64,000 nt of DNA, from assembly GCF_024508315.1 (NCBI RefSeq), contig NZ_CP101987.1, positions 3,472,001 to 3,536,000 of the forward strand, written 5' to 3'. Both the position numbers and the translations under genes were made by a program. Within the stretch, counting starts at the first letter, position 1. Each line of letters starts with the position of its first letter. A model generated the notes under the pieces. It was not told the origin of the DNA and did no database searches. It saw nothing but the letters and a program-made list of their open reading frames with translations. The stretch is from Cellulomonas xiejunii. GTDB taxonomy: Bacteria; Actinomycetota; Actinomycetes; Actinomycetales; Cellulomonadaceae. Shown piece by piece: positions 36,254-45,296 of the stretch.

Positions 36254-36757
36254 TCAGTCGACCTCGACGACCAGCTCGATCTCGACCGCCGCGTCGAGCG
36301 GCAGGGCCGCGACGCCCACGGCCGAGCGCGCGTGGACGCCGGCCTCCCCGAAGACCTCGTGCAGCAGCAGGCTCGCGCCGTTGACCACCGCGGGCTGACC
36401 GGTGAACGCCGGGTCGCTCGCGACGAACCCGACGACCTTGACGACCCGCCGCACCCGGTCGAGCGCCGTCGCCGGGTCGGTGACCGGGCCCTCGGACGCG
36501 AGGAGCGCGCCCACGGCCGCCAACGCGTTGAGCGCGGCCGTGCGCGCGAGCGTGGTGGCCGTCTCGGCGTCCAGCCCGCCACCGACCTTGCCGGTGGTCG
36601 GCATGACGCCCTCGACGAACGGCAGCTGACCGGACGTCCAGACGTGCGCGCCGCTGCGGACGGCGGGGACGTAGGCGGCGAGCGGTGCCGCTGCGGCCGG
36701 CAGGGTCAGGCCCAGCTCGGCCAGGCGTGCGGCGACGCGACCCTCGGCGCCGCTCAC
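36254..36757 (-). CDS. RidA-family protein beside crp
   Basis: A 167-residue protein of the RidA/YjgF superfamily, of the longer subtype with an N-terminal helix (VAARLAELGLTLPAAAAPLAAYVPAVRSGAHVWTSGQLP region near residue 7-45). The C-terminal ARSAVGVAALPLDAAVEIELVVEV holds the conserved Arg near 146. GTG 36757 overlaps the upstream DUF4177 stop by four bases. It corresponds in position to the RidA-like gene next to mycobacterial crp. The biochemical role is unknown. Confidence 0.85.
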   Translation of the reverse strand: MSGAEGRVAARLAELGLTLPAAAAPLAAYVPAVRSGAHVWTSGQLPFVEGVMPTTGKVGGGLDAETATTLARTAALNALAAVGALLASEGPVTDPATALDRVRRVVKVVGFVASDPAFTGQPAVVNGASLLLHEVFGEAGVHARSAVGVAALPLDAAVEIELVVEVD

Positions 36758-36915
36758 ATGACCGGCTTCGGTCGCTTGAGGTACGCCACGAGGCCGGCGT
36801 CGGGACCCTGGATGACGGTCACGAGCTCCCAGCCGTCGGATCCCCACTGATCGAGGATCGCCTTGGTGGCGTGGATGATGAGCGGAACGGTCGCGTACTC
36901 CCACTGGGTCGACAT
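36754..36915 (-). CDS. DUF4177-like 53-residue protein
   Basis: A small minus-strand gene: ATG 36915, stop at 36754, 53 residues. The sequence MSTQWEYATVPLII then DQWGSDGWELVTVIQGP and YLKRPKP is typical of DUF4177 (W-E-Y and GWELV motifs). The stop overlaps the following RidA start as GTGA, so it is translationally coupled. A similarly short gene sits at the same place in mycobacteria. Function unknown; the fold is probably a small beta-alpha-beta unit. Confidence 0.85.
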   Translation of the reverse strand: MSTQWEYATVPLIIHATKAILDQWGSDGWELVTVIQGPDAGLVAYLKRPKPVM

Positions 36916-36966
36916 GCGCCCACCCTAGTGGGGAGGCTCAGCGGTGCGCGCCGGACGTGGAAGCGC

Positions 36967-37284
36967 TCACACGAGCCCCCCGAGGGCGACGAGCGTCGGC
37001 TCGCTGCCCACCAGCTCGGTCCGCCAGGACACGACGTCGGGACGGCGCCGCAGCAGTGCTCGCCGCTCGCGCTCGGTCATACCGCCCCAGACGCCGAAGT
37101 CGGCGCGGCTGTCCAGGGCGTCGGCGAGGCAGTCGAGGCGCACGGGGCAGCCCTGGCAGACCGCGCGGGCCTCCCGCTGTGCGGCGCCCTCGACGAACAG
37201 CGCATCGGGCGCCTGCTTGCCCTGACCGCACGCCGCCATCGCGGTCCAGTGCCCCTCGTAGTCCTGTGCCCCCAGGCCTGCCAC
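36967..37284 (-). CDS. WhiB-family iron-sulfur regulator (WhiB4/WblA-type position)
   Basis: A 105-residue WhiB-like protein. Cysteines 19, 43, 46 and 52 give the C-x23-C-x2-C-x5-C cluster-binding pattern, and GVWGG at 64-68 is the conserved turn before a basic helix (RERRALLRRR). The neighbourhood (crp, RidA, ponA2) is that of mycobacterial whiB4 and Streptomyces wblA, which act in redox response or development. It binds an O2/NO-sensitive [4Fe-4S] cluster. ATG 37284 faces the divergent ponA2-type gene. Confidence 0.92.
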   Translation of the reverse strand: MAGLGAQDYEGHWTAMAACGQGKQAPDALFVEGAAQREARAVCQGCPVRLDCLADALDSRADFGVWGGMTERERRALLRRRPDVVSWRTELVGSEPTLVALGGLV

Positions 37285-37477
37285 GTGTTCCTCCGCGTGT
37301 CTCTCCCTGCGTGTCGCCGCCGTGACCGTATCGGCACGGGGGAGGTCCTGACGAGACCCCAGACGGGTCTATTCCGCCGAACGGCCCTCTGCCTGCCGTG
37401 TGCAGGTCGCGTGGAGGACACGCACGGGACAGTCGTCCCCCTCTTCCCGGATGAGCTGCCCCCGGTACCCTGGCGGC

Positions 37478-39988
37478 ATGCCGAACCCTGCCCGCTCGCG
37501 CGGACGCAGGATCAGCGCCGTCCAGGCTCTGGCCCTGCTGCTCTCCTTCTCCCTCGTCGCCGGGATCGGTGGTGTCCTCACCGCCGGCCTCGTGCTGCCC
37601 GGGGTGGCGGTGGCGAACGGCCTCACGGGCATGACCGTGACGGCGTTCGACGACCTGCCCAGCGAGATCCAGCAGCAGCCGTTGCCGGAGAAGTCCGAGA
37701 TCCTCGCGGCGGACGGGACGCTCCTCGCGACGTTCTGGGACCAGAACCGCATCGTCGTGCCGCTCTCCGAGATCGCCCCGATCATGCGGCAGGCCGTCAT
37801 CGCGGTCGAGGACCGCCGGTTCTACGAGCACTCCGGCGTCGACCCGGCCGCCATGCTCCGCGCCGCGGTCGCCAGCCTGGCGGGCCAGAAGCAGGGCGCC
37901 TCGACGCTCACGCAGCAGTACGTGAAGAACGTCTTCCTCGACGCGGCGGAGCGCGCGGACGACGAGACGGAGCGCATGAGGCTGCGGCAGGAGGCCAGGG
38001 AGAACGACGGCGCCCCGGGCATCGCGCGCAAGCTGCGCGAGGCGAAGATCGCCATCACGCTCGAGAAGACGATGACCAAGGACGAGATCCTCGAGAAGTA
38101 CCTCAACATCGCCGCCTTCGGCTCCTCGGTGTACGGCGTCGAGTCCGCGGCGCGGTACTTCTTCAGCAAGTCCGCGAAGGACGTCAACTACCTCGAGGCC
38201 GCCACCATCGCCGGGATCACCCAGTCACCGACGCGGTGGGACCCGGTGGGACGCGCGAACGAGACCCCGGAGGAGGACGCCGCGCGGTACGTCGACTCCA
38301 AGAAGCGTCGCGACCAGGTCCTCAAGGACATGCGCGAGCTCGGCTACATCACCCCGGAGGAGTACGACAACGGGATCGCGACGCCCGTCGAGGCGACGCT
38401 CAACGTCTCGAAGCTGAGCCAGGGGTGCATGAGCGCGAACGAGACGGTGCCCGGAGCCGGGTTCTTCTGCGACTACGTCACCAAGGTGATCGCCAACGAC
38501 CCCGCGTTCGGCGAGACGTCGCGCGACCGCATGAACCTCCTCTACAAGGGCGGCCTGACGATCACCACCACGATCGTGCCCGGCGAGCAGGCCATCGCCG
38601 ACGCCGAGGTGAAGAACGGCGTCCCGGTCGACGACCCCTCGGGCGTCTCGAGCTCGATCGTCTCCGTCAAGCCCGGGACGGGTGAGATCACGGCGATGGC
38701 GCAGAACCGCATCTACTCCGCGCTCAAGGACCAGAACCCCGGCGAGACGTCGGTCAACTTCAACACCAGCTTCCGGTACGGCGGCTCGGGCGGGTTCCCC
38801 CCGGGCTCGACGTACAAGGTCTTCACCCTGCTCGAGTGGCTCAAGCAGGGGCACGCCCTGAACGAGACCGTCGACGGCACCCGACTCTCCTACAACACCC
38901 GTGAGTTCACCGCGTCCTGCTACCAGCTCGGCAGCGGGCAGTTCCCGTTCGGCAACTCCGAGGGCGGCAAGGCGATCCGTCAGACCGTCCTCGACGCGAC
39001 GAAGAACTCCGTGAACTCGGCGTTCGTCGCCATGGCGCACCAGATGGACCTCTGCGCCATCAACAACGGGGCCGCGGCGCTGGGCGTCACCAAGGCCGGC
39101 AACCCCGCCGAGATGGACACGCAGACCAACACCCCCAGGGGGGACGTCCCGTTCGACGCGGTCCCCGGCAACGTCCTCGGGTCGCAGTCGACCTCGCCCC
39201 TGCAGATGGCTGCCGCCTACGCGACGTTCGCGTCCAACGGTACGTACTGCAAGCCGATCGCCATCACCAGCGTGATCAACGCGCAGGGCGAGTCGCTCCC
39301 GGTCCCGACGGCCGACTGCCAGACCAACGCGATCGACCCGCGGTACGCCTCGGCGATGAACTACGCGCTGAGCAACGTGTGGTCGGGCACCGCCCGCTCC
39401 GTCGGCGCCCCGCCGTTCCCCGCCGCCGGCAAGACCGGGACCACGACGTACAACGAGCACAACTGGTTCGTCGGCTACACGCCGCTGCGGGCGACCGCCG
39501 TGTGGGTCGGGTACAGCGAGGGCACGCGCTCGATGAGCCGCGAGACGATCGCCGGCACCTACTACGGCCGGGGCTCGGGCCCGTACGGCTCGTCGATCGC
39601 CGCGCCGACCTGGAAGCGGTTCATGGTGCAGACCCTCGCCGGTGCCGAGAACCCCGGTTTCGCGAGCCCCACCGAACGTGAGCTCTACGGCGAGCGGGTG
39701 CCCGTCCCGTCGGTGCTCGGGCAGAACGAGCAGCAGGCGCGTCAGACGCTGGAGGGCCGCGGGTTCCAGGTGGCGATCGCGGAGCAGGTGCCGTCCGCGT
39801 ACCCGGCCGGGACCGTCGCGGAGCAGTCCCCCACGACGGCCACCAAGGGCTCGACCATCACGCTGAAGCTGTCGGCCGGGCAGCCGCAGCAGGATCCAGG
39901 CCCCGGCGGGTTGCCGGGCCTCCCGGGCGGGGGTCCCCGCGGGGACAACCCGGGCGGGCCCGGCGACGGCCGCCCCGGCAACGGCTGA
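37478..39988 (+). CDS. ponA2: Bifunctional class A penicillin-binding protein with PASTA domain
   Basis: An 836-residue membrane enzyme. A short cytoplasmic start and one transmembrane helix (about 14-45) precede the GT51 glycosyltransferase with Glu111 in EDRRFYEHSG and the TLTQQYVKN motif. The transpeptidase has Ser444/Lys447 (GSTYK), SVN at 511-513 and KTG at 652-654. One PASTA domain lies near 728-800, followed by a Gly/Pro-rich tail. It polymerises and cross-links peptidoglycan. Synteny and layout match PonA2 (PBP1). The metallophosphoesterase gene follows after 3 bases. Confidence 0.93.
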   Translation: MPNPARSRGRRISAVQALALLLSFSLVAGIGGVLTAGLVLPGVAVANGLTGMTVTAFDDLPSEIQQQPLPEKSEILAADGTLLATFWDQNRIVVPLSEIAPIMRQAVIAVEDRRFYEHSGVDPAAMLRAAVASLAGQKQGASTLTQQYVKNVFLDAAERADDETERMRLRQEARENDGAPGIARKLREAKIAITLEKTMTKDEILEKYLNIAAFGSSVYGVESAARYFFSKSAKDVNYLEAATIAGITQSPTRWDPVGRANETPEEDAARYVDSKKRRDQVLKDMRELGYITPEEYDNGIATPVEATLNVSKLSQGCMSANETVPGAGFFCDYVTKVIANDPAFGETSRDRMNLLYKGGLTITTTIVPGEQAIADAEVKNGVPVDDPSGVSSSIVSVKPGTGEITAMAQNRIYSALKDQNPGETSVNFNTSFRYGGSGGFPPGSTYKVFTLLEWLKQGHALNETVDGTRLSYNTREFTASCYQLGSGQFPFGNSEGGKAIRQTVLDATKNSVNSAFVAMAHQMDLCAINNGAAALGVTKAGNPAEMDTQTNTPRGDVPFDAVPGNVLGSQSTSPLQMAAAYATFASNGTYCKPIAITSVINAQGESLPVPTADCQTNAIDPRYASAMNYALSNVWSGTARSVGAPPFPAAGKTGTTTYNEHNWFVGYTPLRATAVWVGYSEGTRSMSRETIAGTYYGRGSGPYGSSIAAPTWKRFMVQTLAGAENPGFASPTERELYGERVPVPSVLGQNEQQARQTLEGRGFQVAIAEQVPSAYPAGTVAEQSPTTATKGSTITLKLSAGQPQQDPGPGGLPGLPGGGPRGDNPGGPGDGRPGNG

Positions 39989-39991
39989 TCG

Positions 39992-40948
39992 ATGACGCAC
40001 TCCTCCCCCGGCGCGCACCCCGCGGTGCGCGCCGTCGGCGGCCTCGCGCTCGCCGGTGCGGCCGCGCTGGCCTGGGCGTCCCTCGTCGAGGTGCGCTGGT
40101 ACGCGCTGCGTGAGGTCACCGTGCCGGTGCTGCCTGCGGGCCAGGACCCGCTGCGGATCCTGCACGTGTCCGACCTGCACCTGACGCCCGGCCAGCGCCG
40201 CAAGGTCGACTGGGTACGGGACCTGGCGACCCTCGACCCGCACCTCGTCGTCGACACGGGCGACAACTGGGCGCACCTCGACGCGATGCCGGCGCTGCTG
40301 CACGCCCTCGAGCCGCTGCTCGCCGTGCCCGGCGCGTTCGTCCTGGGGTCCAACGACTACCTCGGACCGGGGTTCAAGAACCCCGCCCGCTACCTGCTCC
40401 CCGACGCACGCCGCGAGCCGCCCCAGCCCCCGGTCCCCCTGCCGTGGCGTGAGCTCGTGGCGCGCCTCACCTCGGCCGGCTGGATCGACCTGTCGAACCG
40501 CCGCGACGCGATCGACGTGGACGGCCGGCGCCTGTCGCTCGTCGGCACGGACGACGCGCACATGGACCGCGACGAGATGCCGGCTGCCGGCGGGCCTGAC
40601 GACGCGCGCACGGCCGGCCTCGTCGACCTGCACGTCGGCGTGACGCACGCCCCGTACCGGCGCGTGCTCGACGCGATGCACGCCGACGGCGTCGACCTGA
40701 CGATCGCCGGGCACACGCACGGCGGCCAGCTCGCCGTGCCCGGCTGGGGCGCGCTCACCACCAACTGCGACCTCGACCTGCGCCGCGCCAAGGGCCTGCA
40801 CGGCTGGCCCGGCGCGCGACCGGACCGCACCGACGGGGCGGGGTCGTCGTGGCTGCACGTGTCCGCGGGCCTCGGGACCTCGCCGTACGCGCCCGTCCGC
40901 TTCGCGTGCCGCCCGGAGGCGACGCTGCTGACGCTCGTCCCGGCCTGA
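39992..40948 (+). CDS. Membrane-anchored calcineurin-like phosphoesterase
   Basis: A 318-residue metallophosphoesterase with an N-terminal hydrophobic segment near 13-30. The dinuclear metal motifs are complete: SDLHLT near 60, DTGDNWAH near 85, GSNDYLG near 114 (the GNH[DE]-equivalent carries SND rather than GNH), GVTHAP near 216 and GHTHGGQ near 236. YaeI-like enzymes of this type cleave phosphodiesters or UDP-lipid pyrophosphates. It is coupled to the PBP gene, as in mycobacteria, hinting at an envelope substrate. Confidence 0.87.
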   Translation: MTHSSPGAHPAVRAVGGLALAGAAALAWASLVEVRWYALREVTVPVLPAGQDPLRILHVSDLHLTPGQRRKVDWVRDLATLDPHLVVDTGDNWAHLDAMPALLHALEPLLAVPGAFVLGSNDYLGPGFKNPARYLLPDARREPPQPPVPLPWRELVARLTSAGWIDLSNRRDAIDVDGRRLSLVGTDDAHMDRDEMPAAGGPDDARTAGLVDLHVGVTHAPYRRVLDAMHADGVDLTIAGHTHGGQLAVPGWGALTTNCDLDLRRAKGLHGWPGARPDRTDGAGSSWLHVSAGLGTSPYAPVRFACRPEATLLTLVPA

Positions 40949-41085
40949 CGGACCGCCTGCTACCGCGACGGCGGGCCCGGGGGTGGGGCCTCGTCTCGAC
41001 CTCGTCACGAGCTACCGCAGACCACCTGCACCGCGGATCGCATTTCATGTCTGCGCCCATCGTCGGCTATCCTTGCCAGGCTCCA

Positions 41086-41159
<74 letters not shown>

Positions 41160-41165
41160 CAGGTC

Positions 41166-41205
41166 GAAGGCCCCTGATCAGCAGGAATGCTGATCAGGGG
41201 CCTTC
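41166..41205 (+). terminator. tRNA terminator, perfect 18-bp hairpin
   Basis: GAAGGCCCCTGATCAGCA at 41166-41183 pairs perfectly with 41188-41205 around a GGAA tetraloop, 7 bases after the tRNA. Confidence 0.9.
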
Positions 41206-41242
41206 GTCGTGCGTGGGGCCTCGTCCGTGGCCGGCCGAGCGG

Positions 41243-41473
41243 TCAGCGCTCCGGCGTCCGGACCTCCTGCTGGAGGCGGTGCCGCTCGTCGTGGACCTGC
41301 GCACCGGCCTCGGCGAGAGCGGACTCGTGGTTGCGGAAGTGGTGCCCGCAGAAGAGCAGGACCCCGCCCGCACCGGGCAGCGTCGCCCGCGCGAAGGCCT
41401 GGGCACCGCAGCGGTCGCAGCGGTCCTGACGGGTGAGCTCGGCGGTGTCGTGGGACATCGTGGCGGCGGTCAT
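41243..41473 (-). CDS. Small zinc-ribbon protein (DUF7455-like)
   Basis: A 76-residue protein. The middle has CDRCGAQAFA (two Cys, near 19-22) and LLFCGHHFRNHE (Cys and His pair, near 42-48), an apparent Cys2-Cys-His zinc site. The pattern RCDRCGAQA...LLFCGHH is widespread in short actinobacterial proteins of unknown role, sometimes near sigma factor genes. GAGG lies ten bases before ATG 41473; a second in-frame ATG is at 41458. Function unknown. Confidence 0.85.
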   Translation of the reverse strand: MTAATMSHDTAELTRQDRCDRCGAQAFARATLPGAGGVLLFCGHHFRNHESALAEAGAQVHDERHRLQQEVRTPER

Positions 41474-41612
41474 GGGGCGAGCCTCGTTTCGTCGTCCGGT
41501 CGGTCGGCGCCCCGAGCGACCTCGGAGCGCAGACGCCTGTAGAACCCCCGCCGTGCGACCCGTGTTCCGGATCGGCCGTTCGCCCACACCGAACACCCGG
41601 TGAGCCCGCTCG

Positions 41613-42032
41613 TCACGCGGGCACCCGGGCTGCGCGTCGTCGGCCCACCGCCACCGTGACGAGCGCGACCACGGCCGCTCCCACGCCCGTGCCGACGAGC
41701 ACCAGTGCAGCGCCGACGAGCCAGAGGCCGGACTCGTCGGTCGACGCCTGGGTGAGCGACCAGGCCACCGTGAACGCGAGCGCGACCGTGGCGGCGGCAC
41801 GCCACGCGCCGAGCACGCGTGCCGCCAGGACCGTCACGACGACGAGGCACACGGCGCAGCCGACGACCTGCCACGCCTCGTACGGGCCCGTGACGGCCCC
41901 GGTGGCCGGGTCGGTCTGGTACTGCGTGTCCCAGCCCATCCAGGCGAACCAGGAGACGGCGGCGAGCAGGGCGACCCCCAGGTGGCCGGCGACGGCCCGT
42001 CCGGGGCTCGAGGTGGTGCGTGTCGATGTCAC
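41613..42032 (-). CDS. Small membrane protein, unrecognised
   Basis: A 139-residue protein with four hydrophobic segments near residues 15-31, 53-72, 79-95 and 102-127, and a short basic C-terminus. The loop after the first helix contains WDTQYQTDPATGAVTGPYEAWQ, a pattern I have seen in actinobacterial small membrane proteins, without a known function. The start is GTG 42032. It lies alone between minus-strand genes, about 100 bases upstream of nothing obviously related. Confidence 0.7.
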   Translation of the reverse strand: MTSTRTTSSPGRAVAGHLGVALLAAVSWFAWMGWDTQYQTDPATGAVTGPYEAWQVVGCAVCLVVVTVLAARVLGAWRAAATVALAFTVAWSLTQASTDESGLWLVGAALVLVGTGVGAAVVALVTVAVGRRRAARVPA

Positions 42033-42136
42033 GCGCAGGAGTGTGGCAGACCCGGTCGGCGCTGCTGGTGGTGGTCCACCCGCAGCGTGGTGCCGTCCAC
42101 CGCCGAGACGCGGGCCTCACGGTCACGGTGGGCAGG

Positions 42137-43102
42137 TCAGCGCTCCGGCCCCAGGTACGCCACGTCGCCGTCGCGGGCCCGCAGGTCGACGCGCACGTCC
42201 GCGGCGGGGTCCGTCGGCCCCTCGACCCGCTGCTCCCCGTTGGAGATCACGCTCAGCGCGACGGGCTCGCCCGGGCCGTGCACCGTCACGTCGCCGTCGG
42301 TCGCCTGCACGTCGACGTCACCGCCGACGGCCGCCACGAGGACGTCGCCGTCCCGGACGCGCGCCGTGAGCGCGCCGCCGACGTCGCGCGCCTCGACGCG
42401 ACCGTCCGACACCTGCAGCTGCACGTCGCCTGCCACCCCCGCCAGGAACGTCGCCCCGTCGCGGCCACGGACCACGGCGTCGCCACCGGCGTCGGTGACG
42501 CGCACGTCCCCGTCCGCGAGCGCCACCGTGACGTCACCGCCGACGCCGCGGACCGTCACGTCGCCGTCGAGCCCTCGGACCTCCAGCGCCCCCTCGGCGC
42601 CCGCCACGTGCACGTCGCCGTCGGCCGTCCGCACCTCGACGTCGCCGGCCGGCCCGGCCACGCGGGCCGTGCCATCGACGGTGCGCACCACCACGTGGGT
42701 GCCCTCCGGCACGTCGACGACCAGCTCGGCCGAGCAGCTCATCGCCATCAGCTCCACGCACTCGTGCCGCACGACCGTCCGGTCGCCGTCCGACGTGACC
42801 TCATAGCGCGGCCCGCCCCACGCGAACCGCGCGATGCGCTCGACGCGGACGTCGTCGACCGGGGACACGGTCACGCGGACCTCACCGTCGGCGACGAGCT
42901 CGACGACGTCCGTCGCGGTGAGCGTCGCGCTCGCCGAGGTCGTGGTCGTGAACATCCCGGCGAGCAGCTGCAGCACGCCGAGGAGCAGCAGCAACGCCGC
43001 GGCGAGGACGCCCACCACGGTCAGGGCCCACCCGCCGGGTGATCGTCGCGCGCGCGCCGGCGGGTGGACGGTCGGCAGGTCGGTGGTGGGTGTCGCGGTC
43101 AC
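42137..43102 (-). CDS. DUF4097-type beta-strand repeat membrane protein
   Basis: A 321-residue protein with one transmembrane helix near 24-50 and an extracytoplasmic beta-helix-like region of short repeats (DGDVxV and GGDVxV units, about 110-320), as in DUF4097/putative adhesin proteins. GTG 43102 overlaps the response regulator stop as GTGA, so it forms an operon with the two-component genes. In LiaF-like arrangements such proteins tune a cell-envelope stress kinase; that role here is inferred from context. Confidence 0.85.
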   Translation of the reverse strand: MTATPTTDLPTVHPPARARRSPGGWALTVVGVLAAALLLLLGVLQLLAGMFTTTTSASATLTATDVVELVADGEVRVTVSPVDDVRVERIARFAWGGPRYEVTSDGDRTVVRHECVELMAMSCSAELVVDVPEGTHVVVRTVDGTARVAGPAGDVEVRTADGDVHVAGAEGALEVRGLDGDVTVRGVGGDVTVALADGDVRVTDAGGDAVVRGRDGATFLAGVAGDVQLQVSDGRVEARDVGGALTARVRDGDVLVAAVGGDVDVQATDGDVTVHGPGEPVALSVISNGEQRVEGPTDPAADVRVDLRARDGDVAYLGPER

Positions 43103-43770
43103 GGTCGCGCTCCGTTCGTCGGGCCGTCCTCGAGCCAGCGCAGCACCGCGAGGACGCGGCGGTGGTCGTCGGCGTCGGGGGGCAGGTCGAGCTTGGTGAG
43201 GATGGACGTCACGTGCTTCTCCACGGCCGGCAGGCCGACGACGAGCCGCTCGGCGATCGCCGCGTTGGACCGGCCCTCGGCCATGAGCGCGATGACCTCG
43301 CGCTCCCGCGGCGACAGCAGGCCGGACAGGCCCTGCCGCGACCGCGCCAGCACCTGGGCGACGACCTCGGGGTCGAGCGCCGTGCCGCCCGCGGCGACCC
43401 GGGCGAGCGCCGCGAGGAAGTCGTCGACGTCGGCCACGCGGTCCTTCAGGACGTAGCCCAGGCCACGGGCGTCGGCGGCGAAGAGCTCGCGGGCGTACCG
43501 CTGCTCGACGTACTGCGAGAGCACCAGCACGGGCAGCCGCGGGTGCAGGCCGCGCAGGTGCACGGCGGCACGCAGGCCCTCGTCGGTGTGCGTCGGCGGC
43601 ATGCGGACGTCGGTGACGACGACGTCGGGCAGGTCGGCGGCCGGGTCGCCCAGGACGGCCACGAGCTCGTCGGCCGTGCGGTAGCCGGTGACGGCGTGGC
43701 CCTCGGCGATGAGCAGACGGGTCAGCCCGTCGAGCAGGAGGACGGAGTCCTCGGCGATCACGATGCGCAC
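43099..43770 (-). CDS. NarL/LuxR-type response regulator
   Basis: A 223-residue regulator. The receiver has the acidic pair in VIAEDS, phosphoacceptor Asp54 in VVTDVRMPP and Lys in YVLKDR near 107. The C-terminal LuxR helix-turn-helix is LSPREREVIALMAEGRSNAAIAERL then VEKHVTSIL. GGAGGTGCC precedes GTG 43770. It overlaps the histidine kinase by 13 bases and the DUF4097 gene by 4, forming a three-gene operon kinase-regulator-effector. Confidence 0.93.
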   Translation of the reverse strand: MRIVIAEDSVLLLDGLTRLLIAEGHAVTGYRTADELVAVLGDPAADLPDVVVTDVRMPPTHTDEGLRAAVHLRGLHPRLPVLVLSQYVEQRYARELFAADARGLGYVLKDRVADVDDFLAALARVAAGGTALDPEVVAQVLARSRQGLSGLLSPREREVIALMAEGRSNAAIAERLVVGLPAVEKHVTSILTKLDLPPDADDHRRVLAVLRWLEDGPTNGARP

Positions 43771-45125
43771 GGCACCTCCACGGTGAGCACGGTGCCCCGA
43801 CCGGCGGGGCTGACGAGGTCGAACGTGCCGTCGAGGGCCTCGACGCGACGGCGCAGACCGTCCAGGCCGCCGCCCGGTGCGGCCTGCGCGCCGCCGGCAC
43901 CGTCGTCGCGGACCTCGACGCGCAGCCGGTCGCCGCGCACGTCGGCGCGGACCGTCGCGCGGGACGCGGTCGCGTGCTTGGCGAGGTTGGTCAGGGCCTC
44001 GGCGACGACGAAGTACGCGGCGGCCTGCGCCTGCGACCCGACGCCCGGGCCCACGCCGTCCGCGTCGACCTCGACAGGGACCGGGCAGCGCGCCGCGAGC
44101 GCCGACAGCGCGGCGTCCAGGCCGCGGTCCGTGAGCACGGCGGGGTGCACGCCACGCACGAGGTCGCGCAGCTCGGCGAGCACCTCCTTCACCTCGCCGT
44201 GCGCCGCGTCGAGGGCCGCTGCGGCGGCCGCGGGGTCGTCCGCGGCGGCGCGGCGCGCGACACCGAGCTCGACACCGAGCGCGACGAGCCGCTGCTGCGC
44301 ACCGTCGTGCAGGTCCCGCTCGATGCGGCGCCGTTCGTCGTCGGCCGCGACGACGGCCGCCGAGCGCGTCTCGCGCAGGTGCTCGGCACGCCCCTCGGCG
44401 ACGGTCGCCCGCTGCTCGGCGGCACGCGCGGCGCGCTCGGCCTCGGCACGGGACCGTGCTCCCAGCAGCGCGCGGGTCAGCCGGACCTGCGCCAGCGTGG
44501 CGAGCTGCACGACGAGCGCGGCCCCCCAGGCCGCCACCAGCGCCACGGGGACGAGCAGCGCGAGGTGGATCCCGTTGGTGCGCCCGGCGAACGGCACCAC
44601 GGGCACGACGAGCGCGAACGCCGCCAGGCTCAGGGCGACAGGCCCGGCGGTCCACGTGAGCACGGACGCGACCAGCGCGTGCCCGACGGCCGACCACGCA
44701 CGTGCGTCGCGTACCCACGGCCACCAGGTCCGCGGGCGGTACGGGGCACCGGGGCCCGGGGCCGGGGGCGGCACGACGACGCCGAGCTGGGCGCGCAGGC
44801 GGGCCCGCTCGGCCGTGCCGTACCCGCGGGCGAGGACGAGCGTCAGGACGAGCAGCGGCACCCCGACCAGGACGACCGCGAGCCCGACGCCGGTGGCGAC
44901 GCCGACCACGGTCACGATCGCGGCCGCCAGGCTCACGAGCGCCGCGATGACGAGCTGCCCGGCTCCCGCCCACGTCGCGCCCGAGACCGGGGCCAGGGCG
45001 AGCGCGCGGCCGCCCGTCAGCATCGGGGCCACCGTCCGCACGTCGTCCGCGACGGGGACGTCGTCCGCGACGGGGACGTCGTCCGGGAAGGGCGGGGGCG
45101 CGGGGTGCTCGCCGTCTGTGCTCAT
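43758..45125 (-). CDS. NarL-type sensor histidine kinase
   Basis: A 455-residue membrane kinase. Four to six hydrophobic segments lie between residues 50 and 215. A coiled region follows, then the HisKA_3 phosphoacceptor ERRRIERDLHDGAQQRL with His273 and an ATPase domain with EALTNLAKHA (N box), DDGAGG and GLDGLRRRV. A PVADDVPVADD duplication near 18-27 comes from an 18-bp direct repeat at DNA level. It probably senses envelope stress and phosphorylates the adjacent regulator. ATG 45125 is the start. Confidence 0.92.
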   Translation of the reverse strand: MSTDGEHPAPPPFPDDVPVADDVPVADDVRTVAPMLTGGRALALAPVSGATWAGAGQLVIAALVSLAAAIVTVVGVATGVGLAVVLVGVPLLVLTLVLARGYGTAERARLRAQLGVVVPPPAPGPGAPYRPRTWWPWVRDARAWSAVGHALVASVLTWTAGPVALSLAAFALVVPVVPFAGRTNGIHLALLVPVALVAAWGAALVVQLATLAQVRLTRALLGARSRAEAERAARAAEQRATVAEGRAEHLRETRSAAVVAADDERRRIERDLHDGAQQRLVALGVELGVARRAAADDPAAAAAALDAAHGEVKEVLAELRDLVRGVHPAVLTDRGLDAALSALAARCPVPVEVDADGVGPGVGSQAQAAAYFVVAEALTNLAKHATASRATVRADVRGDRLRVEVRDDGAGGAQAAPGGGLDGLRRRVEALDGTFDLVSPAGRGTVLTVEVPCAS

Positions 45126-45176
45126 GCCGACGACGGTAGGGGCCCGCCCCGGCCGACCGCTGCTGTGCCCGCCCAC

Positions 45177-45248
45177 GTCGTGGGGGTAGGGGCAGCCCTA
45201 CCCCCACGACGAGGGGCCGGCCCCGGGCGTGTGCCCGGGACCGGCCCC
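45177..45248 (-). terminator. Two strong tandem hairpins after the GH48 gene
   Basis: A perfect 15-bp stem (45177-45191 with 45196-45210, loop GCAG) directly abuts a second stem (GGGGCCGG at 45213-45220 with CCGGCCCC at 45241-45248 plus an inner CCCGGGC/GCCCGGG). They lie between the GH48 stop and the start of the downstream kinase gene, and would insulate it from a highly expressed cellulase transcript. Confidence 0.75.
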
Positions 45249-45296
45249 TCCCCCGTCGCGCATGGGGTCACGACGGGTTGCGACGACCTGACGCCA

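Noticed and set aside
38225..41008. Long minus-strand frame opposite the PBP and phosphoesterase genes
   Set aside because: Shadow of the plus-strand genes; composition is of the RRGDV type and it crosses two real genes.
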